From: Heliopora coerulea
Lineage: Eukaryota > Cnidaria > Anthozoa > Scleralcyonacea > Helioporidae
Assembly (NCBI GenBank): GCA_030142905.1
Contig: JASJOG010000021.1
Location: forward strand, 372,001 to 436,000
DNA: 64,000 nt
Direction of reading: 5' to 3'
Shown here: one piece after another, positions 55,601 through 64,000 of the stretch
How the letters are laid out: each line of letters opens with the position of its first letter
Numbering within the stretch: position 1 is the stretch's first letter
Notes under the pieces: generated by a model
Databases searched by the model: none
What the model saw: only the letters and a program-made list of their open reading frames with translations
Told to the model about the DNA's origin: nothing
Translations under genes and position numbers: made by a program

Positions 55601-58600
55601 GACCCATTGAACCTGGTCTAATTTGCATGGAATCTGGATACACCTTTATGGTGGCCGTAGACTGCCATTAGGGTTTTTTTGTGAATTTTTAAAATCTTTT
55701 TAACAAAAACATTAAAATAAGTTGAAAATGAAATTAAAATAAAATAAAAATTAAAATAAAATTTAAAAGAAATTGAAATAAAATTGGAATGAAATTGAAA
55801 TTAAAGTAAAACTTAATTAAAATGAAATAAAATGAAAATCAAATGAAAATCAAATGAAAATCAAATGAAAATCAAATGAAAATCAAATGAAAATCAAATG
55901 AAAATCAAATGAAAATAATTTACCCTATGGCTTAGAATTGTCATAGACCAGAATGCCTTGCTTTACACATGGAAATGCGGGATGTTTAATGACCTTAACA
56001 GAAGTGGTTCGCCGAATTAAGCCCGCGAGTATACTGGATTTCGTGGTGGAAGATTGTCACCAGTGTGCCTGGTATTAAACGAAACTCCACAACACGAAAC
56101 GAAACCCTAAATACGCTTCAACGATCACAACGCATTGTTTTAGTTTGTCAACTAGGACATGAAGATATTTGACGAAACGTTATTTGACAAGATTTAAGAC
56201 GCTACTGTGCTCTTATCAATTGTTTTCATGGGTATCATTAAAGTATTTAAAGTTTGAGTTTAGTGTACCAAAACAGCAGTCATACTCGGAGAGTTGAGGG
56301 CTTAAAAATGACTACGTAATGCATACTTCAATTGTAAATAGAAACGTAAACGCCGTGAGGTTCTATGTCGGAGTCAAAGATCAGTATCTTGTATCTAACG
56401 TTCGCTTACGATACTGTGAATAACAAAATAAGCAAACTTTTGCCTTGGTTCAGTTGCCCTTTGTCACAGAGTCGATTAAACGTGACTTTGTTTGCATGAC
56501 GAACTAAATAACGTATCCCTTACAGACTACAGTGTCTCACTTCCATCCCTCAGTAGGCTGAAGCGCAAGGCATTATGGTCTATGCGAACCCTCGGCCACG
56601 AAGAGATTTATTTTGCTTTTACTCGAGATCAAATTGGAGATCAAATTACACCTTTTCCTGTTCATTACCAGAGAATCTCCTATCATTAGCACGAACCTCA
56701 AACTCATTAAGGCAAAAATACATTCATTTTAATGAGTCGTCACTCATTAACGCTTTTGACTCATTCATTTAAAATTTTTGCATAAAAAGTTACATTAATT
56801 AGCGTCGACAAGCAACCATTGGCATGAAAGGGCATTCAACAGCATCAACAGACGACCATTAACTTTATTCTTTTATACATTTGGGACAATAAAATTTCAA
56901 TTACAGCAGACGTTTGTCACATGTTTGAGGAAGTTGATCGTCCAGGTTAGTGTAGTGTTGAGAAAGACTGTTGGTTGAAGTGACTGACGTTTCGACAGCC
57001 TTAGCGGCGGTCATCTTCAAGTCAATTATGCTGGAGGGTCCATTTAAGGTTATATGGAATCAGATATATATCAAACAGTTAAAAAAAACTTTATTTCACT
57101 GCACGTTAATTTCTAACACTCAACAATTTTCACATCTTAGCAAAAACGTTTCACAATCGAAGCTTACAGAGCAGTACAGTAGAGTTCAGTACAGTAGAAC
57201 GTTGTACAACGACATGTATTAAAGTGATCATTTGTCCAAATTATCCCTGAATTTCTTCTCCGTTTAAACAGCGTGGCAAGTAAGTCTGCATAAGTCGGTA
57301 CCACTGGGCACATATGTGAGCAGTTATCGTTCCGACATTTCTCTCACATGCTGTAAGCAATAGCTGCTGTCGATATTCCCTTAAAGCAATTCCTTGACGT
57401 CTAGCTCTTTGTTTTCACCTGGATTGTCAGCACTTCGATGTGCGGGAGCACCGTCGTATATAAACACCACATGTTCGTCCGGATTCAGTCGTTGCCTTGT
57501 CTGCATTAAAAATTCGTTAAATCTCGGCGCATTCATACCCCCAACTATCGCTGAGGGTAGAACAAGACCGTTAATTGGCGAAATGACCAACGTTACAGCA
57601 GCGCTTCCATTTTGAAGGAAATTTCCTTTTTGAAGGAAATTTTGGCAATATGAAGGAAATGTGAAGGAAATTCAAATTTGAGGGAAATTTGAAGGAAATT
57701 TAGGAAAAAATAAGAATTTTAAAGAATTTTTTCAAAATTTTTAAAAGCACGTGTTTTTAACCACTTTTTCCTTTTACAAATTTAAATATATGAATATTTA
57801 AATACATCGGCCGAAGGAGAATGGAGAGTGAGGCAGAAATATCAGAGGCGGAGTATGAGTATGATGATGACGAGTTTGATGATGAAGTTGACGATGCTCA
57901 TCTGAGCAAACAACCATCCCAATCGAAAGCAACAAAACGAAAGCGTACTTCTGCACCACGAGAGCAGCTTTTCATGGACAGCTGGTTACAAATTGTTGAG
58001 TTCAGAAGCTGGCTTCTAAGAAAAATTGGGAAAGATAATAAAGCGAAGCCATACTGTAAAGTGTGTGACAAGTTCATAACATGTTCAAAAACTGGCATAA
58101 AACGTCACTCAACAAGCAAAAAACATAAAGAAAATATCAAGACAGCGACCTCATCTGGCTCACTTCAACAAATGATGACCCAAGCAACAAGTGCTGATGC
58201 TACAGCTTCCATGGAAATAAAGTTATGTGCATTTATTGTGCAGCACAATTTACCTCTGTCGCTATCCGATGACCTAATTAAAGTTCTTCGCTCTCTTTTT
58301 CCAAATGATTCTGCGTTCAAGAAGGTGACGCTTGGCAAGCAAAAGGCAACAAACATCATTCGGCAAGTTCTAGGATTTGATTATCTCGAGCAAATGGTAT
58401 CTTTGCTGCGTGCTCGTATGTTTAGCATCATAATTGACGAAGCCACTGATAAAAGCACAAAAAAACAGCTCGCAATTGTTGCCTGTTTTTTTGACGTGCC
58501 TAAATTTGAAATGCAGTACTGGTTGGTGGATATGATCGAAACTGAAGATGGTACTGTGCAAGGTATCTATTCAAAGATCAAAGAGACATTCAACGAACTT

Positions 58601-61600
58601 AACATCCCCTTGGTTAACATAATTGGATACTCATCGGATACGACCAATGTGATGTTCGGGCAGTATAACTCCGTCTCTCAACTATTAAAGTCTGAGTTCC
58701 CCCACATACAGATCATCAAATGTTCATGCCACCTAATTCATCTTGTCTCGTCCCAGGCTGCTTTGAAATTGCCAAAGAGTGTTGAAGACCTCTGTAGAGA
58801 CATATACGCCCATTTCCATCGCTCTTCAAAACGACATGACGTCTATCAAGAGTTCCAGACCTTTTTTGACACTGAACCACTCAACTTGTTGTCTCCCTGC
58901 CAGACACGTTGGCTTTCACTAGAAGCATGCGTTAACCGCATTCTTGAACTGTACCTAGCTTTGACACATTACTTTACCCTAACCGCCAATGAAGACCCGT
59001 CTCATTCTAACGACTGTATTCTAGCGTCTCTTCGGAATCGTTTTGTTCAAGCTTATCTTGAGTTTTTAAGCTTTCAGCTCAGTCGTTTCAACGGGTTTAA
59101 TCGGCTATTCCAAAGCGAGCGACCTCTTCTTCATATCCTGAAACGAGAGGTAGAGAGCCTCATGCGATCGATTGCAAGTGACTTCATGAAACTTGACATT
59201 GTTAAAGCAACGGAACCCAAAGATCTTGACCCTGCAGACGTCAATCAACATGTTCCTCTGCGTCAAACCTATCTTGGCTTAGCTGCATCAGCGACTCTAG
59301 CGGAAATTGAAGGCGAAGCCCAACCACAAGATGTTACCAAGTTCTTAGAGGACTGTAAAAGCTTTCTTATCGAAAGCATTTTGCAGATGCAAAGAAGATT
59401 TGATTTAGACGCAGACGTACATAGAATTGTGGAATGTCTCTTACCGGTCAATGCGACTTCCCGCACGCCTAGTTCCCTAGGAACGATCACCAACTTGTTG
59501 CCTTATCTTACAGATATTCTCAACGTCAAACAGCTTGACATGGAATGGAGACAACACGCTCTTGAAGAGGGAATCAATCCTGATCTGCATTGGGATGAAT
59601 ACTGGTTGATTGTCCGTGATTCCAAAACTCCAACTGGTGAAGCAAGATACCCGTGCCTTATGAGATTTGTGGGTATACTTTCGTCCTCACTGTTTGCAAA
59701 TGTGGCGGTCGAAAGAATCTTTAGCCAGCTGAAATTAGTTAAAACTGATAATAGAAATTCGTTAAAGTCATCAACTTTGGTCTCGTTGCTCCAAAGCAAG
59801 ATAAGCATGAAGAATGGTCATTGGTGTGCCGCCAGTCTACAGCCAAACAAGAGAATTCTGCAACTTGCTTCCAAATGCAAGTCAAGTGTGACAGACGAGG
59901 AAGTTAAAGAACTGAGAAAGGATTTCCTCCAAAAACTATGTTAACAATAACGTGTAACTCAAAAGTGAGAACTTCGTTTGCATTTCGGTTTTTGGAGATA
60001 AATGTACTTACATGAAAACTGCAAAAATCTCCAACAACAAATAAACATACGTTCATATTATACATTTGTAGTATCCTTTTAGAGTTTAGACGTTTCACAT
60101 TCACTGATCTTGTTGCTTTATGTGTTATGTGAAAAACAAAGAATTTGTAAATTCAGGTGGTAAAAGTATGTTAAAGCTGCAAACAATATTCAAAACGTTT
60201 TTCTTTTGCAATAGTCTTACACAATTTTGCCAAAATCAACTTAAAAGTGAAGAAATACTTGAAGGAAATTTGAAGGAAATTACAATTATTTTGAAGGAAA
60301 TTTTAGTCCAAATCAGGAAAAAATAAGGCTTTTTCAATTTTTGAAAGTGGAAGCACTGCGTTATAGTCACATTTCGACCTCGTTGGCCACGGACCTGTCT
60401 TGAAGCACGCTCGCCAATTCGTGCTCTACCGTGGTTTCTGGCAGTCCAAATGTTATACCCACATTCGTCAATGAAAATACAGTGCTGAACAACTCCATTT
60501 GCCATAAACCAGTTTGCATACTCGATCCGCTTTTGAATTACGTCTGGTTTGTTTCTGTCAGTTGGAAGTGGTCTGGCTAACTTCACACACCAAAGCATTC
60601 CATCATCGCCACCGTCTGGCCATGAACTGTAGGTTTTCTTGGTAAACGTTGTCGAAGCTATTGGTTTATTTCCTTTAGAGTTAGAAGACAGTTTTCATTA
60701 ATGATATTGTTTAAACATTCTTTCATCTCACCATCGATTCGGACATTGTTTGGCCCACCACGTGGAATCTCTTCAACTCTGCCTTCTCTCACATATCGTG
60801 CTACAATGCTCCTGGTTGTTAATCTGTTTATTCCCAAGGCATTCGTTACCGTAAGGAAGTCTTCATGTGGGTTCTCGAAAGCCCTAACAAGTCTCTGGCG
60901 GTGCTCCAAACGAATTCTGTCTCTCCTATTTATTTCGGCCATTACAATACTTACTGGACAAATTGACATTTTATGTATTTTTGCGTAATTGACATTTTAT
61001 TATCCCAAATGTACAGTAGAATGACGTTAATGGTCATCTGTTTGCACTAATGAATGCCATTTGTTACAATGGTTGCGTATATATCCTAATGAATGTCACT
61101 TTCTATGCAAAACCTTTAATTGAACCTGACAAAAGCGTTAATGAGAGTCGATCGATTAAAATGAATATATTTTTGCGTTAATGAGTTTGAGGTTGGTGGT
61201 AATGATAGTATGTTTTCTGGGAATGAACAGCAAAAGGTGTACTTTTTCCCCATAATTCTTTCTCCGAAGCGCAGACATCTGATATATATAATTTTTGAGG
61301 GCGGCCATATTTTCCTTCAAGAGGGGGGTATATGAATCAATACAAAGGTAGTGACAACAGAAATTATTTACCTGTTTATTTAAACTGTTGATCTGCCCAG
61401 ATGTCTTTACACACAACTTTTCAAAGGGTGGAAGTGTTTTCCGTCTTTGATGAAATAACTGTATTTTCCACTCGAGATACTCGGATACTGCTCTCTTGAA
61501 AGGATCACGAAATATAACGATGAATTTGATATCCTGCCTTCGATGGCATTGTGAAAGAGCTTTTTGCAGTCTAAAGGCGGCTAGGGGTTTAATTATATAA

Positions 61601-62127
61601 TCGGGACTTTTTACAATGATTTTCTGTGATTCATTTGAGGTGGGAAGTTGTCCGAGGTAATACTGCAGTCCTCGTTTGTAGTTAACATCGTTAGAAAAGA
61701 ATCGAATTTCATTTGATGGCCCGACGATGTCTGGATGCATTCTTATCATTTGATAAAGAGCACGGGTACCAGCCTTGCCGAATCCGATGATGATAATGTG
61801 TGGAAATGGACGGATGAAAGATGATGGTAAACCATTGCTTTCGTTGAGCTCACACACACCCAGCTTACTCCATGATTTCGTCAACTTTGTTGTCAACGCG
61901 TCCGTTGGTATAATTGGTTGCAGCTTCGTGTTTTTTGTTATTGTCGGTTCAAAGTTAACCGAGGGGTAGCGAGTATCTTCAGTAAGGTACGTTGGAATGG
62001 GCCAAGTTTCACGAGTTCGTTGTATCATTGCGATTTCCAGAATAATAAAAATTAACATAATTAACATAAGAACCTTGGTAAGGGTCAGACTTCGGAAAAA
62101 AGCAACGGCGCAGTGCGCCATCGTCAT
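52613..62127 (-). CDS. Heparan sulfate 3-O-sulfotransferase-like protein
   Basis: Exons 62127-61372 and 52969-52613 join at a phase 0 GT/AG intron to 370 residues ending GVNYGWA. Type II membrane protein: a hydrophobic anchor at about residues 18-35, then a stem and the sulfotransferase fold. PAPS-binding loop GKAGTRA (117-123; usual form KGGTRA), KSPDYI (173-178), 3'-phosphate loop FRDPFKRAVSEY (206-217), and the C-terminal GFYC and GKGRQHP motifs typical of HS3ST enzymes. These Golgi enzymes transfer sulfate from PAPS to glucosamine O3 of heparan sulfate. The catalytic segment reads EIRFFS, where HS3ST enzymes have EIHFFD. The 8.4 kb intron holds nested transposons. The family is confident; exact donor/acceptor specificity is not. 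Confidence 0.9.
53109..53536. mobile_element. hAT-type MITE (412 bp) with 8 bp TSD
   Basis: Element 53117-53528 has ends CAAGGCTGGGACCAGTTAA and TTAACTGGTCCCAGCCTTG and identical flanks CTTGATAG. The interior has many ACTGGTTAACCAGT-like repeats. It lies in the sulfotransferase intron. Confidence 0.85.
53727..53840 (-). mobile_element. Diverged tRNA-derived SINE
   Basis: The segment GAGCTCCAGATGGGGATCTA, then CCGGTGAGACGCTCGAACCA and ATGAACTCAGATG, aligns by eye to the inverted head of the SINE at 20962. Confidence 0.5.
53895..54262. mobile_element. MITE with GTTTACAYGAACYTRGGTT ends
   Basis: Inverted ends TTGTTTACACGAACTTGGGT (53894) and AACCTAGGTTCATGTAAGC (to about 54258). The interior has scattered ACCCGGGTTG-type motifs. 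No ORF. Confidence 0.55.
55725..55920. repeat. AATGAAAATC-type tandem repeat
   Basis: A-rich tandem array, ending in about eight units close to AAATCAAATGAAAATC. It lies in the sulfotransferase intron. The DNA between 54263 and 55724 shows no supported feature. Confidence 0.85.
56980..57025 (-). ncRNA. Hammerhead-like segment within the mariner-like element
   Basis: The - strand reads TGACT, TGAAGA (57019-57014), a G/C-rich stem (GACCGCCGCTAAGGCTGTC), GAAAC (56993-56989), GTC and AGTCA. Stem I TGACT/AGTCA pairs fully and GTC is a canonical cleavage triplet, but the first core C of CTGANGA is missing or displaced. Confidence 0.35.
57591..60366 (+). mobile_element. hAT transposon (2760 bp) with 8 bp TSD
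   Basis: Element 57599-60358 begins CAGCGCTTCCATTTT and ends with the complement of CAGTGCTTCCACTTT, matching the hAT CAGNG terminal pattern. The flanks CGTTACAG (57591-57598) and CGTTATAG (60359-60366) differ at one of 8 bases. Both subterminal regions hold GAAGGAAATT-type repeats, probable transposase-binding clusters. Confidence 0.9.
57821..59944 (+). CDS. hAT family transposase, 707 residues, uninterrupted
   Basis: Single open frame of typical hAT length. An acidic N-terminus is followed by a basic KRKRTS patch and a BED/TTF-like zinc finger (YCKVCDKFITCSKTGIKRHS...KKH, residues 78-102, C-x2-C-x13-H-x5-H). RNase H-like catalytic core: D206 in IIIDEATDKS, D273 in YSSDTTNVMFG, the CxxH-type motif KCSCHLIH (300-307), and E631 in NVAVERIFSQLK within the C-terminal dimerisation region. 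All three catalytic acids are present and no stop or frameshift is seen, so it may encode active enzyme. It is intronless, lies inside terminal repeats with a target duplication, and is antisense to the surrounding sulfotransferase gene. Confidence 0.92.
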   Translation: MESEAEISEAEYEYDDDEFDDEVDDAHLSKQPSQSKATKRKRTSAPREQLFMDSWLQIVEFRSWLLRKIGKDNKAKPYCKVCDKFITCSKTGIKRHSTSKKHKENIKTATSSGSLQQMMTQATSADATASMEIKLCAFIVQHNLPLSLSDDLIKVLRSLFPNDSAFKKVTLGKQKATNIIRQVLGFDYLEQMVSLLRARMFSIIIDEATDKSTKKQLAIVACFFDVPKFEMQYWLVDMIETEDGTVQGIYSKIKETFNELNIPLVNIIGYSSDTTNVMFGQYNSVSQLLKSEFPHIQIIKCSCHLIHLVSSQAALKLPKSVEDLCRDIYAHFHRSSKRHDVYQEFQTFFDTEPLNLLSPCQTRWLSLEACVNRILELYLALTHYFTLTANEDPSHSNDCILASLRNRFVQAYLEFLSFQLSRFNGFNRLFQSERPLLHILKREVESLMRSIASDFMKLDIVKATEPKDLDPADVNQHVPLRQTYLGLAASATLAEIEGEAQPQDVTKFLEDCKSFLIESILQMQRRFDLDADVHRIVECLLPVNATSRTPSSLGTITNLLPYLTDILNVKQLDMEWRQHALEEGINPDLHWDEYWLIVRDSKTPTGEARYPCLMRFVGILSSSLFANVAVERIFSQLKLVKTDNRNSLKSSTLVSLLQSKISMKNGHWCAASLQPNKRILQLASKCKSSVTDEEVKELRKDFLQKLC

Positions 62128-62204
62128 GGCGAGAGATTAGCACTCGACCTTAAAAGAGATCAATCGACAATTAGTCGCAAACTCGCAATCAGACTATCTT
62201 TAAA

Positions 62205-62495
62205 AGGGGGAACGGGGAACGGGGAATTGAGGAATCGGGAAATCGGGGAATCCAGGAACCGGGGAATCGGGGAGCCGGGGAATCTGGGAACCGGGGAATC
62301 GGGGAGCCGGGGAATCTTGGAACCGGGGAATCAGCAAACCGGGCAATGGGAAAATCAGGAAATCGGGGACTAGGGGAATTGGGGAATCGGGGAATAGGCG
62401 AATCGGGGAACCGGGGAACCAGGGGATCAGAAAATCGGGAAATCGGCGAATGGGGAACTGGGGAATCGGGGAATCGGGGAATCGAAGAATAGGTA
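62205..62495. repeat. GGGGAATC/GGGGAACCG minisatellite
   Basis: About 290 bases of 9 bp-like units (GGGGAATCG, GGGAACCGG variants) with little degeneration. It lies directly upstream of the sulfotransferase start codon (62127, - strand), where the promoter would be expected. Confidence 0.9.
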
Positions 62496-62514
62496 CCGTA
62501 ACTATTTAGAAAAA

Positions 62515-62710
62515 TCAAAACGATAGTAGGTCTACATCAACCTTGGCTTCAGACGGCTTCTGCACTTCTGACGAACCCTTATTACTGTTAACCTTCAAAG
62601 GAAGCTTCGTTATTGTTTCAACTGCCAGTCTCACTAGGTCTTCCCACAATCGACAGTCTTTATACCGAACATCTTGTAAGAATTTAAGGAAGTATCGCAT
62701 GTTCCAAGAG
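62515..62710 (-). CDS. Candidate terminal exon of an unidentified gene
   Basis: After a good acceptor (TGCCTTTCTAG, ending at 62711) the - strand encodes SWNMRYFLKFLQDVRYKDCR then LWEDLVRLAVETITKLPLKV and a Ser/Lys/Glu-rich end VDVDLLSF before TGA. The hydrophobic-helix pattern looks protein-like, but no family is recognised and no matching upstream exon was found. If real, it is the 3' end of a gene transcribed towards the sulfotransferase gene on the same strand. Confidence 0.35.
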
Positions 62711-63209
62711 CTAGAAAGGCAAGAGTGGTGTAATGTAGCCAAAAGTCGAGGGTAGATGTCGACGTTCTAGGGTAAGAAGTCCAGGGCCGAGAGCAAAATG
62801 TTGAGTGTATACAAATATCAAAGAAAGGCAGAATAACAGAACTTTATAATAAAAACTTAAAGATATAGAGATACGTGCTTTGGACGAACTAGGTATTCCC
62901 GGGAAAAACTTGATAAGAACGCACAAATAGCCGTGTTTTCGCCCCGAGGCATGTCTGCTAGTTCATTTGGTCTGCGACACGTAAAAGGCCAAGTACCATT
63001 AAATATCATACATAAATAAGGCTGGGAAAAGACGTATGTGTCCCGTGAACTGTCATTAAAATGTCCTTATACTAGTTTTCTGTGAGTCAAATTTATTGAA
63101 TATGAAATGTCATTTCGGTGCCGCATCAACACCTTCCCTCGTATAAACAAATGTCTTCATCACGCCCGGCATGGAGAACAACACTATGGCTAGGTTTATA
63201 ATATCAGCG

Positions 63210-64000
63210 ATAGAATCACCAGGCGGGAATCGTAAACGTGTAACAAATAGCAGAGCCCAGCATATAATACGAAGGATAGGCATTTTAAATAGAGAAGTGA
63301 CAAGTAAATTTCAGAATTGTTTAATGGATCTAACGTTTCGTCGCAAAGCTGCAACATCTTCAAAGATAAATAACAAACACAGTGACGCCAATTATATAGT
63401 GACAGGCAAATGCTAACAGATGCGATAACCAATAGAATAAAGGAATAAAGATAAATATTACACTAACTAACGGTAGGTCGACAGACCGTAAAAAGTTAGA
63501 GTAAAAGCAATAAAGATGAATCAAAACAAAGAAAGAGGAGCTGAGCCCGTGTTGGCATTTAAAGAAGGCTTTAGTTTGGAGATAAGTAAACTTTCCCGTA
63601 AAAGTAACAAGAGCTGATGATTATTCTAAAACCATCAAATGAGATGGGGTGTCCAGTGTCAGCGTGGTGTGAGAGAATGGCCGTAGGAGAAGGACATTTC
63701 CGTTTCTTTCCACCAAGGGCCGAGATTCCTAAATGGTCTGAGACTCTCGTGTGGAGGAGCCGGGATGTTTCTCCGACATACAAGGCTCCGCAGCCTTGAC
63801 ACGTGAATTTATAAACAACATGCGATCTCAGACGTGTGGGAATCCGGTCCTTAAAAGAAAAGAAATTTGAAAGCCATACAGTGGGACGAGGGACAAAGCA
63901 AATTGTGATATGGGGAAAGGCAGATGAAAAGAGTTTTCTTAATTGAGTTTGGATCTGTAAAAAGTGTAAGCCAGTAAACGGTAAAAATAAATGAGACGTT
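63210..64000 (-). mobile_element. Penelope-like element fossil (continues beyond window)
   Basis: From 63960 downwards the - strand shows LRKLFSSAFPHITICFVPRP, SHVVYKFTCQGCGALYVGET, SRLLHTRVSDHLGISALGGK and ADTGHPISFDGFRIIISS: RT C-terminus then GIY-YIG. The end (63370-63210) resembles the terminus of the copy at 10386 (GGGAATCGTAAACG, AGGATAGGCATTTTAAA), with a degenerate hammerhead-like segment (GACGAAACGTTAG near 63330). Confidence 0.8.

Larger units (their letters stand above)
57240..60969 (-). pseudogene. mariner/IS630-like transposase, split by insertion
   Basis: N-terminal paired-like HTH at 60969-60658 (RIRLEHRQRLVRAFENPHED, NRLTTRSIVARYVREGRVEE). An in-frame stop near 60657 and a frameshift near 60600 follow. 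The catalytic part includes FIDECGYNIW (first acidic residue), RGQRGRNVTIT (up to the hAT insertion), LVISPINGLVLPSAIVGG, and FIYDGAPAHRS (second acidic residue). After that the frame shifts and the region of the third acidic residue is missing. Removing the hAT insertion and one target-site copy restores VTITLVISPING in frame. Confidence 0.85.
56681..61207 (-). mobile_element. mariner/IS630-like element interrupted by a hAT transposon
   Basis: Inverted terminal repeats of about 220 bases (outer ends TCATTAGCACGAACCTCAAA and its counterpart) bound 56683-61205, with TA on each side (56681-56682, 61206-61207). The transposase is split by the hAT element at 57599-60358. It lies in the sulfotransferase intron. 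Confidence 0.85.

Noticed and set aside
56492..56772. Overlapping 65-codon + strand ORFs
   Set aside because: No domain recognised; the second overlaps the mariner-like terminal repeat.
62189..62518. 109-codon Pro/Phe/Arg repeat ORF on the - strand
   Set aside because: Translation of the GGGGAATC minisatellite; no sign of a real protein.

Overview
This is a stretch of metazoan nuclear DNA: AT-rich, intron-rich and full of transposable elements. Several features together suggest an anthozoan cnidarian such as a stony coral or sea anemone: an ApeC (apextrin C-terminal) membrane receptor, a divergent heparan sulfate 3-O-sulfotransferase-like enzyme, several Penelope-like elements with GIY-YIG endonuclease remnants and hammerhead-like motifs, and tRNA-derived SINEs. 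Cnidarian is an inference; metazoan is secure. Genes were rebuilt by joining exon-sized reading frames at GT/AG sites with matching phase, and no transcript data were available.

Four spliced genes are supported. (1) 249-9720, + strand: the 3' part of a type I membrane protein with an ApeC domain, a CUB domain, one membrane helix and a cytoplasmic tail carrying NPxY motifs; its 5' end lies outside the window. (2) 33133-14113, - strand: 26S proteasome ATPase PSMC5/Rpt6, in 14 secure coding exons plus one proposed first exon, giving about 405 residues. (3) 43001-36812, - strand: a complete five-exon tetraspanin of the TSPAN13/31 type, 224 residues. (4) 62127-52613, - strand: a two-exon heparan sulfate 3-O-sulfotransferase-like protein, 370 residues. 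A possible terminal exon of a fifth gene lies at 62710-62515, - strand. Genes 1 and 2 are convergent; genes 2, 3 and 4 all run on the - strand.

The gaps and introns are filled with mobile DNA. Penelope-like (GIY-YIG) fossils lie at 5.4-6.2, 10.4-11.2, 40.4-41.3, 51.2-51.6 and 63.2-64.0 kb, and hammerhead-like motifs occur in or near most of them and in two foldbacks at 29.1 and 35.5 kb. DNA transposons include a pogo-like element with a second antisense ORF (43.2-46.0 kb), an intact-looking 707-residue hAT transposase (57.8-59.9 kb) inserted in a dead mariner/IS630-like transposase inside the sulfotransferase intron, several hAT-type and piggyBac-type non-autonomous elements with visible target-site duplications, and an 811 bp foldback carrying a 95-residue ORF. 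SINE palindromes sit in the PSMC5 intron at 18.7 and 21 kb.

The four host genes do not form a pathway. Three act at the cell surface or in the Golgi and one is a proteasome housekeeping gene. The most unusual items are the ApeC-CUB receptor with its tyrosine-motif tail, the dispersed hammerhead-like motifs, the composite SINE palindrome, and the transposons carrying unexplained ORFs.
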